From contig NC_067495.1 in assembly GCF_947179515.1 (NCBI RefSeq), positions 58,927,754 to 58,991,753 on the forward strand: a DNA stretch of 64,000 nt, read 5' to 3'. The position numbers and the translations under genes were made by a program. How positions within the stretch are numbered: the stretch's first letter is position 1; each line of letters starts with the position of its first letter. Below are positions 38,690 through 48,872 of the stretch, piece by piece. The notes under the pieces are model-generated. The model did not search any database, was not told where the DNA came from, and was given only the letters and a program-made list of their open reading frames with translations. The stretch comes from Apodemus sylvaticus. Its lineage: Eukaryota; Chordata; Mammalia; Rodentia; Muridae.

Positions 38690-39420
38690 CCATGTCATAC
38701 GGACTGAAATGGCAATGACAACAGCAGCCACAGTAAAAGAGAAAGTGACAAAAATTGCCAAAAATGTTGGAAAATCAAAGTTGCTGTGCACTGCTTGCTG
38801 GTAGAGATGTACACAGATAACCCTGACTTGACAAAATCCAGTGGGCACTTAAAGCTAGTCATACAAATACCCTATCACAATTCACAATCAGTCATTATAC
38901 ATATTAGCTACTTCATTCTTAGATACATATACAGGAATCAAAATTTAGGGTCACATGAAAACCTAAATGTGATGTGCATAGCAGCATTATTATTATCCAT
39001 GAGCAGAAACAAAACAAATGTTTATAAAATGAACAGATAGGCATAGTGAGGTATATCTATATAAAGATTATGCATTACTGCTATAAATGGCTGAACCTTG
39101 AAAGTTCAATGTTAAGAAAGCCAGTTGTGAACATCATATTTTGTATGGTTCTATTTACACAAAACGTTGAAACTTAGCTAGTCCGTAGAGGCCAAAAGGT
39201 GGATTCAATTATAGAGGCTACAGAAATGGGAGAATAGGAGAGACTACTAGGGTTGTAGGGTTTACCTTTAAGTACATAAAACTATCATGGAATTGAATAG
39301 TGCTGATAGTTGTCCAATTCTGTAAATAAACCAAGATCAATCAAATTCTATACTTTAAATTGATAGACATTTTGCTACATAAATTATATCTTAATGATGT
39401 TGTTTAAAACACAAAAATAA
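38690..39420 (+). repeat. Ancient L1M 3' end (ORF2 C-terminus and 3' UTR)
   Basis: Landmarks in order are GTGCACTGCTTGCTGGTAGA (the lead-in to the C-terminal region), GTGCATAGCAGCATTATTAT, GGCTGAACCTTGAA and the 3' UTR end at about 39250-39420 (ATAGTGCTGATAGTTGTCCA, AAATTATATCTTAATGATG). The frame is destroyed. It is an old mammalian L1, much older than the murid copies. Confidence 0.8.
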
Positions 39421-39549
39421 TGTTTTCCTTCTCCCATATTCTTCTATTACTCTATATTAATCTCATTTGTCTTTTTTTCCAAATTACATTTCAATAACTC
39501 TATTGTTCTGCCATCACCTCGAGCGATAGTTGTGGCTTAAACCCTATTG

Positions 39550-39660
39550 GGCTATGCAGTGTATGTATAATGCATTCCAAGCATTGTGCTAAATACATGA
39601 CATAGACTAGCTTCCTTAATCTAGACAGCAACTGATACGAAGATACGGTGAGGAGCTGTG
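39550..39660 (-). repeat. MIR relic, minus (weak)
   Basis: CCAAGCATTGTGCTAAATACATGACATAG resembles the complement of the MIR 3' end; the rest is decayed. Confidence 0.35.
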
Positions 39661-40524
39661 GTGGTAAATGTTCCTATGGATATTGCAGGGGGCAGCGGAT
39701 TGAGAGCTAGTGAATATTGACTACTCCTGCCCCAATAGCCTCATTCTCATTCTCCAATTCAATCTTAAGTATCCAGAGAATATTTGAATACCAGAAACAG
39801 CTAGTAAATACAAATAAAATTAGAATATTTATTTTAAATGTATCAGAGAATCCCAGCATCACTTAGACCTCAGTTGGACTCCAGGCAACCCTAGTCCAAA
39901 TCCCACAGTGTTGTTTTTACAGCTTCCAAATTGGTCAGAAGGTAAGAACTACCATGTTGCAAATTGGTTGTTTATTCATTGCATAAGTGCACTGTACAAA
40001 GAATAACTTTCTATACCTGAGAGCATGGAATACCAATAAAAGCCATTTCTTAACCATGTCTCAGAGAAGAACAGTTCACTTTCATCTGGCCTGGACTCAC
40101 TTCTTCCCACTTTCCTTTTCCTCCCTGGTGGGACCCACCTATTTCTTGCCACATCACCTTGTTCTCATGAGAAAGCAGCTGAGGCTCCTCTCTTCTGAAA
40201 GTTACTTGCTCATTCATTCATTCACAGATTCAAAAAAATTTTGACAAAACACTAACTAGAGGGCAATGTATATGCTAAGGACCAAGGATAGAATGGTGAC
40301 TAAAACAAGTCCTTACCATTTCCAAGGAATTATAGAGCCAAGTGGACCAGCAAACACTCTTGTCCCATATTAAAAGCTACATGTGTATGTCTCTTGCTCA
40401 TAAGCTTACCAACCATTTTGCCTGAGCCTTACCTTCCTTCAGAGACAGTGTCAACTGAACTAAGGACTTAAAGAGTAAGTTATCCAGAAACTACTAGAAA
40501 ATAAAACCAGAAGCAAGGCCATAA

Positions 40525-40680
40525 AGCAGAATGAACATGGCCTGCTTAGTCAGAAGTTCTAGATTCTTAGGCCCAAGCCCAACTCTGTTGTTTATTGGTT
40601 GGCTAAGTCACTTAATTTCTCTGCCTTTTTTCCCTCATCTGGAAATGGAATGAAAATATTTGTCGGAGGAATGTTGGACT
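40525..40680 (+). repeat. MIR relic, plus
   Basis: GGCTAAGTCACTTAATTTCTCTG, then CCCTCATCTGGAAATGGAATG give the MIR core. Confidence 0.6.
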
Positions 40681-41094
40681 TAGCATATCTGAAATTATTT
40701 GTTGCAACATTCCATGCTTGTTTGATATACCACATATACATATGCAAACCTTATAGTAATCAGGAATCTTATCTGATTTGTTTGCCACTGTACCCTCAGC
40801 TCAGTGTTACCTGGCTTATTTGAGCTCCAAATAAAATTTCATTAACAGAATGGATCAGTAAAAATGTTCAAATACTTTTAAATTTATGAAATGCTATAAG
40901 TTGTTGTTGCCAATTCACTCAAATTAAAGTTTCTAATGAAATGGCTTGTTTTCTAAGTACAAGAATGCAGCCTGATACATTGGAAGGAATTCAAATTGTA
41001 ACTCTGTTTCTTTCCGCTCTACTGTGGAGAGGGCATTTAACTTCCCTATGATCCTTCTTTTGACTCATCTCTTTGCCATATCAGGTGGTAGGTT

Positions 41095-41215
41095 GTACAG
41101 ACCCCATAATTATACTTTATTAACTTGTACTGCCTTACAAGTATGGCTTTTATAAAACGAGAAAACCAAGAATCAGAAAATAAGGTGACTTGTCACATAG
41201 GCTGGTGAAAGAATG
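41095..41215 (-). repeat. MIR relic, minus (weak)
   Basis: CTTTTATAAAACGAGAAAACCAAGAATCAG and GTGACTTGTCACATAGGCTG suggest the MIR complement. Confidence 0.4.
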
Positions 41216-41912
41216 CCTAATGTCTTATAATTTTCGATCTGTATAGCAGATCCCACAGCAGAAACAGAGATAGGTAGACACTGCTCATAAACAGAAAGCA
41301 GGTTCTGTGGAGCTACAGTTTGTCTCCTTATCAGTGGGATTGATGAGATAGGAACGTAGTATGCCAGAGGCCACATGATGGCTCTGCAGAATGGAAAGTG
41401 CTTGTTCATCAAGTTGAACGGCTTGTTTTTGTTTATTTAACAATGACAGTTCACCAGGTCCATGCTACCCCACTAGTACCTAGTTCCAAAAAATGCCAAA
41501 CATGACACATGTCCTTTCTCAGGTTTTTATCCTAGATTACATTCAGTTCACCTCTGTGTTTCTTTGTAATTTACAAAGAGAGATGGTTACTTTAAGATCA
41601 CAAAAACGAAGTATTCTCAACTTCTACCAGCTAAAGAAAAAAAAAAGAATTTGAGAAATATGCTTTAGCTATTTGTGGGAACTTTATGGCCAAGACTAAG
41701 ACTGAATGGATATTATGAACTCTGGTGTTTTGTGGAAATGAGAAGTTTTCATTTGTCTGATATAGTTTGGCAGCATCTCAATTTAGGGCTCAAAGTTGTT
41801 CACTCTCTGACTTAGTCTTCACATTTAGATGCTCACTGAGGGATAACATGGCTATTTCTGAATAAGCACTTTTCTGTTCCTTGAGAGTCTTATTAGGAGA
41901 AAGAAAAAAAGC

Positions 41913-41930
41913 AGCATTTGGCCAAATGCT
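41913..41930. promoter_or_regulatory. 18-bp perfect palindrome with NF-I-like core (candidate site)
   Basis: AGCATTTGG pairs with CCAAATGCT without spacer. The centre TTGGCCAA contains two NF-I half-sites (TTGGC) facing each other, closer than the usual NF-I spacing. It lies 166 bp before a CRE palindrome. Confidence 0.4.
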
Positions 41931-42095
41931 TGGTGGAAAGCAGACAGTTGGGTAGGTTATGTGATCAGAAGATACTTATTCTTTGGATAAGTTCTACTGC
42001 ACAAATGAGGACCTGGGCATTCTCTTTCTGGAGATACAGAATCGGAGAGGGCTTCCTAGAGTCATTGCTGACCTGTTCTGCTGAGGCCTACATAA

Positions 42096-42103
42096 TGACG
42101 TCA
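42096..42103. promoter_or_regulatory. CRE palindrome TGACGTCA (candidate)
   Basis: A perfect cAMP response element with a retained CpG in AT-rich intron. CREB/ATF binding is inferred from sequence only. Confidence 0.4.
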
Positions 42104-42784
42104 TGTTGTGAAAGAGAGTCAGAGGCAGGGTAGAGAGGCTGAGTTCCAAGGAGGGTAGGAGTAAGTAAAAGCAGAGGGCTTGAAATGGCAAAGGTTACAT
42201 TAGGAACTGCAGCAGCTTCACACCATTAGCAGACCATATAAAAGGTGTTGTCAAAGGGGTGAATTTAAGAAGGAGAAATAAGCCTTGAATGCCCAGAGAG
42301 TACTTGGAATTTATAGCTTATCAGCCATGTGGTTTTCACTTAGGCATTTCATAGAATTGCAAACACTCAGATTTGACTCTAGACTAAGACAACTGTGGGC
42401 TCAGTAATGATATTACTAATAAGCTCCTCTTATGATTCTAACGTATCAGTGAGTTAGAAGCACTCAAGTGAGTCGTGAGTTGTTGAGAGCTGCCAGAGAG
42501 AAGAGTTACAGAAGCAGATATTTTTTGTTTTGCTAGAATGCCACGGGGGTCCTGTGCAAAGATCAGACAAGAAGCAGAAAGACTTGAATAAGGCAGTTAC
42601 AGTTATTTTGAAGACAAAACTACTTGCGTGTGGTGACCATTTAGGCTGTAAAATTAACAGATATTAGTCACTGATCGGCTGATAGGAATGGCGGTGGCAG
42701 GTGGGATGCCTCGAGGAAGTGTAGTACATGAAGTCCAAAATGACTCAATGTTTCTGTGTTGAGTCACCGCAGAATCTGATACAC

Positions 42785-43020
42785 CCTGTAAGAGACTGTA
42801 GCCTAATGGTTACCTCCGGAGTCAGAAAGGACTTGAGTTCAAAGTGTAGGGCAACCATTTACTGCTTCTGCATCTTAATCAGAGCCATTAAGGTGCTTCG
42901 ATAAAATGAGAATGATGATACATACCTCCTTGGATTGTTCTTTCTAAAGATCAAATGAGGTTAAACTCTATTTACAGCTGGGTCAGACAGACACCTAGTA
43001 AATGCCAGGTGTTACTATTC
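42785..43020 (+). repeat. MIR, near full length, plus
   Basis: CTGTAGCCTAATGGTTACCTCCGGAGTCAG is a tRNA-like head. The core (GCTTCTGCATC...AAATGAGAATGATGATACATACCTCC) and the 3' end (CACCTAGTAAATGCCAG) follow in order. It is unusually complete for this window. Confidence 0.65.
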
Positions 43021-43664
43021 TACTATTGATTATAACATATATCTTGGAGTGAAATGGGGTCAGGGATTTTTAATCATTGTCCATAAGCCCTCTTTCCACA
43101 ATAAACAGAAGTCTATTACTTGGGAGAGCAGGATGATTTCCCCAGTTTCCAGTTGTGTTGGAGTATAAGAGATCAAAGTAAGTTCTGTTCTGTTGTGGGT
43201 CAGTGACACAATAGACCTATTTTCTAGCTCCTCTACAATCTTGGAGCCAAACTTGAAGTGTCTAACCTTGGCTTCCTGGTTTCAAATCAAGATTCAAATC
43301 TAATCAGTGTTTCACTGTTACCAAATTGGGTTTGTTCACATGGTGCTATCGGTCTTCTTTTGAGTCTCAGTGGCACAGAGACACTTGGCTAAAAATAAAA
43401 TCACATTTCTTATGCCAAATTATGGGTTTTCCCAGCCTCAGACAATGTCACAAAGGGACTGTAAAGGTAGAATGTTTTTCCAGTGTTTTCAACTGGCTGT
43501 TGCTTTTCAGCCCTAACTAGCAGTATCCAGCACAGCAGGCAGTATAAGTAACTGTACAACTCACTATACAGTATGAGATTCTCTAAACTAATTTCAAGGG
43601 GAAGTTGGAGTGAGGTGGTGAAAATAGGTAAAAGTAACAACTTTTGGGGAGGTATGTCAGGGCC

Positions 43665-43815
43665 TTTCCCATGTATTGTCTGATGTACTTGTCACAATAA
43701 CCTTTTGAGCTTGGAATATTATGCTCCTCATTTTATAGTTAAAGAAACTGATTATACGACTAGTGATGAGCAACAGTGGCTTTTGGGCTCAGAACTCACT
43801 GTTCCTTAGAGTCTT
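43665..43815 (-). repeat. MIR relic, minus
   Basis: GTCACAATAACCTTTTGAGCTTG, ATTTTATAGTTAAAGAAACTG and a GGGCTCAGAACTCACT end match the MIR complement. Confidence 0.55.
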
Positions 43816-44649
43816 GGGTTTTTCTCTCTTTCGGTGATACTCCAATGTAGTAGAATATGTGTTTCCTTTGAGCTTCATTTGCCTCATCTGTGAATTTCAG
43901 GTCTAAGGCACTTATTGCCATGCAAAGCAAATGTTACAGGCTAGATTTTAGAGAGGGGTCAAGGACATGTGTACCTTTGGAAACTTATATTTTATGTCTG
44001 ATACATACTAGATAACTCAATAAATGTTAAAGAAGTTCCAGCAAACTGGTAGTCCTGTGTTGACTGACATCTATATTGGTAACACTTGTATTGCTTCATT
44101 CTTTTAACATTTCTTAATGTTTTTTTTGGTATCTAACTGAGTGGCTGTGTTATGTGGGTTATTGTATGGATATTTTTTTTTTTACAGGTTCCATGGATCT
44201 CTTTCACATAGAACCTAAATAAGACTGCATGTCTTACTCTGCAACACAACCCTAGCCTAGGAATTATAACAGCTGAATTAGAGTGTCAGGCCTGTTTATT
44301 CTCACCATTTCTCTGTCCCCCTTGGGGCACAAAGTTTTACAGTGAATGTGTGCAAAGAGGTAAACAAGGTGAATACCAGATATTTTTGTACATTAAAGCA
44401 TTTGGGTAACTGCGAAAATGGAACCAAACCTCACCAAAGTTATTTTCTAAAATCAGAATAAAGGTATGAATTAATTTAAGGAAGCTCCTATATGAGTTTA
44501 ATGTGTGGCCAAGAGTAAGAAACATTGGACTAAAAGATTTTTAATTACCATTCAACTGAGATAGTTTATAGGACACAGTGCTATATAGTAAAATAAAAAA
44601 AATGTGGAATTTGGAGGAAAGTCTAAGGGAATGGTTTGCTGCTGTAATG

Positions 44650-45045
44650 AAACAACATAACTAAAAGCAACTTGGAGATGAAAAAAAATTATTTAGGATA
44701 TGATTTCAGGAAACAGTCCATCACTGGGGGAAGTCAGGGTAGGAACTCAAGTATAGCAGAAACTTGGAGGTAGAAACTGAAGCAAAAACCATGATAAAGT
44801 ATGGGTTGCTGGCTTGTTATCTAGGGTATCCTCAGCCTTCTTTCTTATGCACCCCAAGACCACCTGGCTAGGGGTAGCACCACCCACAATCAGCTGACCC
44901 TTCTTGAATCAATCACTAAGTTAAGAAAATATCCCACAGCCTTGTCTCCAGTTTAGTATTACAGAAGCATTTCCAGTGGTGGTTTCCTCTTCTCAAATAT
45001 TTTTAGCCTATGTAAAGTTGATATTAAAGCTAGCCAACACAAAGA
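44650..45045 (-). repeat. Same unnamed rodent repeat, second minus copy
   Basis: Begins GCTGCTGTAATGAAACAACA and ends ATATTAAAGCTAGCCAACACA. The internal part has GGTAGCACCACCCACAATCA and TCAATCACTAAGTTAAGAAA, both shared with 17048-17456 in diverged form. Confidence 0.55.
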
Positions 45046-45230
45046 CTATGGAATTGCTCTGTACTGGCTGTATGATTTTGAAGAATTACCAAATGCTCTG
45101 GTACCTCTGGAACCCTCAGTTTAAAAAATAGACATATCCTATGTACGCTATAGTAACAATTGTGAGAATTAAGCACTTCTGATGATGCATAGTATATAAC
45201 AAGGCCTCAGTAAATAGTGTTCTTATACCC
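45035..45230 (+). repeat. MIR relic, plus
   Basis: ACTGGCTGTATGATTTTGAAG, then the ATTGTGAGAATTAAGCAC and GGCCTCAGTAAATAGTG 3' parts. Confidence 0.6.
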
Positions 45231-46638
45231 AAAATTAAAATCAAAGATGTGAGAAGCATTCTAGTCCAGGAAGATTTAACATGTAAGCTGAAATGGGATG
45301 CTTTTTAAAAAAAATGATTGATTGATTGCTCTGTGTTTCCTGTTTCATTGGCAATGCATTCCGGAAACAGAATATGGAAACAGATCTTGCCCTAAGACTT
45401 GATGACACTGCAGGAAACAATCTGGTTAGTTCTTCCATGGCTGATTGGCTATGATGGCTTGAAAACTGTTGTGGAAAAAATTGGCTCAATGAAGATAGCA
45501 GATGTGGTTTGGGAAATGCAAGGATATGACTATAATAAGCATTCATCTGTTCAGCTCCATTTCTAAGAGTAATAACAGGAGAAAAGGATAGATTTGTCAA
45601 ATCGGCAAGACATTAATATAAAGTCTTGCTGTCACCATTTCAGCTATCTCAGTGTGTTTTTCAGTGCTATAAGGTTTAGGAAATGGTTTAAGCACAAAGA
45701 CTATATCCTATGCATAGTAGCAGGGGACTTCTTTATTCACCTTTGTATACTGTTTAAAGCAGTATATACTGTTCAAGCTAAAGGCTAAATTGCAGTTTAG
45801 GAACATAGAGACTGCCATCTGATCTCTAGATTCAACAACAAAATGTCCCCCATAATAGGTAATAAGGTTTAGAATATAGTAAGCATGCCCCTCAGACCCA
45901 ACCTGGCTCCTTGTACAGCATTTCTCTTGCAACAGTTGGCACTTTTTGTAACCCTGATTGAGATTATGAAAACTCCTTGAGACTAGCCCAGTGCCTTTAG
46001 CAGAGTTGTCCCATATAACATGAGTTACTGAATAAAAATTTAATAAATAATGTATGAATAAAGAATGGTATTGGCTCTTTCTTTTCATGATATAGTGGAT
46101 ATATATGAATGACTTTTATACCATGTTCAATACAGTATAATTTGGAAGATGAGACATGAAGGATGATAGAATAAGAATATTTATATATCTACACTTTCAT
46201 AAAAACAAACAAAAACTATAAGCAAAAAGGTATGAGACTCAACCCCTCCAGAACTCTAGAAATGAAACAAAAACAATATAAAGAAATATATTCAAAAATT
46301 TCTCTAATTTATCTTGCTATGATGAAAACAATTAGACATCAGCAATAGAGGGAAAACTGGGAAATTCCCAAATGAATACCAATGAGCAACAAACTCTTAG
46401 AAGTACACACAGGTGAGATGAGATACTCTAAGACAGATAAAACTGAAAATGTGTTGAACCAAAACTTAAAAGCTATACCTAAAAAAAAGTTTCAAATTAT
46501 TAGGTGAACAATGAAAATATAGGTTACTTTAGAAAACATGTTTGCTAAAACATGATTGATATTCTAATAGTGCATGCCAAAAAGATACTAAAGAAGATAG
46601 GCAGGAAAATCATGAGTTCTAGGCTTGGTCTACTCCTT

Positions 46639-46712
46639 GGGCTGGGGTTGTAGCTCAGCAGTAGAGATGTGTCTAGTATGTCTGAGGCCCTGGAATAAGT
46701 ATTGGATTTTAA
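46639..46712 (+). repeat. ID-like SINE (short)
   Basis: GGCTGGGGTTGTAGCTCAGC matches the ID/BC1-type head; the copy is short and its tail decayed. Confidence 0.65.
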
Positions 46713-46729
46713 TTGATATTTTAAACGTA

Positions 46730-46960
46730 TTTATTTTATATGAATGAGCCATTTGTCTGCACATATGCATATATATCATATGCATGTCTTGTGCCCAAGG
46801 AAACCAAAAGTGGACATCAGATCCCCTGGGACTAGAGTGACCTAGTGTTATGAGCCGCCATGCAGGTGCTAGGATCCAAACTTTGGTCCTCTGAAAGAGC
46901 CCCTCGCCCCCCCACACACAGTGCTCTGAATAGCTAACATATCTCTCTAATCCCTTAATT
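46730..46960 (-). repeat. B3-type SINE, minus orientation
   Basis: The + strand reads as the complement of a B2-related B3: TGTCTTGTGCCCAAGGAAAC, ATCAGATCCCCTGGGACTAG, GTGCTAGGATCCAAACTTTG, then CTCTGAATAGC. Diverged; a C run follows the GAAAGAGC landmark. Confidence 0.75.
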
Positions 46961-47125
46961 TAGATTTTAAAGCATCAAGAACAAAATACTAGCAAATTGA
47001 GTCAATTGATAGCTTAAGAATATTTCAAACAATGACCAAAAGGAATTTATCAGCAACTCTTGAGTTCCACTTCACAAAAGAAATCTATTGATATGATATA
47101 CCATATTAAGAAAAAATATAGGACC

Positions 47126-47214
47126 CTAGGGATGTAACTCAGTGGAGGAGTCCTTATTAGCATGTGCAGGACCCAAGGTTTAACCTCTAGTACTGAGAAT
47201 AAAACAAAGTCATA
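47126..47214 (+). repeat. ID-like SINE
   Basis: GGGATGTAACTCAGTGGAGG and CTCTAGTACTGAGAATAAAA give an ID-type head and A-rich tail. The B2 element inserted at its tail. Confidence 0.6.
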
Positions 47215-47228
47215 AAAGATAACAATAC

Positions 47229-47405
47229 TAGTGCTGGAGAGATGGCTCAGCGGTTAAGAGTACTGACTGCTCTTCAATAGGTCCTGAGTTCAAGTCTCAG
47301 CAACCACATGGTGGCTCACAACCATCTGTAATGGGAACTGTTTCCCTCTTCTGATGTGAAGAGAGTGATAATGTACTCATATACATAAAAAATAAATCTT
47401 TTTAA
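47229..47405 (+). mobile_element. B2 SINE with 15-bp target-site duplication
   Basis: Starts GTGCTGGAGAGATGGCTCAG, a standard B2 head with Pol III box, and ends with an AATAAATC and A-rich tail. AAAAGATAACAATAC flanks it at 47214-47228 and 47406-47420. It sits at the tail of an ID-like element. Confidence 0.95.
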
Positions 47406-48764
47406 AAAAGATAACAATACCAGAATTATACCAACAGATATAGAAAAAAAAACATTTAGCTAAAGTGCAATACCAATTTTTGATCAAACAGTCCAAAACT
47501 AGTCATATAAAATAACTTTCTTAACCTGATGGATATCTTATGAGAGCTGCTAAGCTAATCATATTTAATATCAGAGATGGAAATCTTATGATATAAATCA
47601 GAAACAATGCAAAGATGACTATCCTGACCACTTGTATTCACCATTCTTTCAGAGATTCTAACCACAGTAATTAGGCAAGGAAAACAAGTAACAAGCACCA
47701 AGATTAAAAAGAAAGAAGTAAATTATCTTCCATTGTAGACAGTATGATCGTAGCAGGGCTAGTTTTAAGAAACCCACCATGAACTATTAGAAATAACCAA
47801 GCGATTTAAGTCAGGTTGCAGAATTAAAGACTTTTGTGTAAAGCCCAACTACATTTGTATATTCTGGAAAAGAATAATCTGAAAAATTTTTAAAAAGATC
47901 ATTTACTATAACCAAAATAGCAGAAAATATGAATGAATTTAACAAAATAAGTACAGCACTGGCCCACTGAAAAATCACAAAATATCATAGAAAGTAATAT
48001 CATATAGAAAAAATAAATAAATGAGAAAATCACCTCATCTTCATGTATCAAAAGATTTAGTATTGTTGAGGTGTCAAGAATTCTTAATTAAGGAACACTC
48101 TAGCAAAATAGTGGCTTAGGAATGAGGAGAAAAAGAATTTGAAAGGATTGTTAACATGATCAAAACATAACATATCTATGTATGTAAATATTACAGTGAA
48201 ACTATTCCCTTGCACAATGTATATTAATGATAATTTTAAAATCCTAACTGCTTTCTTAGCAGAAGTTGAAAACTGGTCCTAAAGTTCTTATTGAAATATA
48301 AAAATCCTAAAATGGACAAAACAATCTTCAGATTAAAAATAAAGAAAATCCAAAATTCTGACTGGAAACCCTTACTTCAAAACTTAAACTGAATGTTTAA
48401 GAAGAAAAAAAAATTTAAGGAAAATGAGATGGAGAAAATTGAGATAAGTTGTTGACAAGACCTCTCTCTCTCTTTCTCTCTCTCCTTCTCTTCTCTTCTC
48501 TCTTCTCTGTCCACCCAGTGTGTTATCTTCTTAATATTTTTTTGAGTTTGAAACTTTATGTATATGCAACAATTAAATAAAAGGCAAAAATTTCAAAGGA
48601 AATGTCAATCATATTGACATGAGATGGTCACATATATCAGAACGCTATTAAGAATCAGAAAATAAATTTCTACATTTATGGTTAATCAATTTTTAACAAT
48701 GTTTACCCAAACTTCGGTTGTTGAAGGAATCTAACACAGGTCTGACTGGCTATAAAGCCATGCG

Positions 48765-48858
<94 letters not shown>

Positions 48859-48872
48859 CTCTCTTCTCCTCT
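48765..48872. repeat. (TC)n mirror repeat, about 100 bp
   Basis: A nearly pure CT tract, all pyrimidine on the + strand. A shorter CT tract lies at 48471-48507. Confidence 0.97.

Larger units (their letters stand above)
39421..42784. other. Mixed unique intron with MIR relics and candidate regulatory palindromes
   Basis: Weak L2/L3-like text (CTAAGGACCAAGGATAGAATGGTGAC) lies at about 40273. The 41880-42250 part is unique and less AT-rich and contains the 18-bp palindrome and CRE. Confidence 0.45.
46190..48440 (+). repeat. Ancient L1M ORF2 relic (reverse-transcriptase region)
   Basis: Text fits old mammalian L1 ORF2: the AAATTCCCAAATGAATACCAATGAGC part at 46360, ATACTAGCAAATTGAGTC at 46988, and TTCTAACCACAGTAATTAGGCAAG at 47655. 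At 47735-47749 the catalytic motif text GTAGACAGTATGATC would read Val-Asp-Ser instead of the Ala-Asp-Asp of active copies. ID, B3 and B2 elements sit inside it. Confidence 0.7.

Noticed and set aside
45241..46088. Two minus frames of 119 and 126 residues
   Set aside because: Composition and context are intronic; no family recognised and parts overlap a MIR-flanking region.
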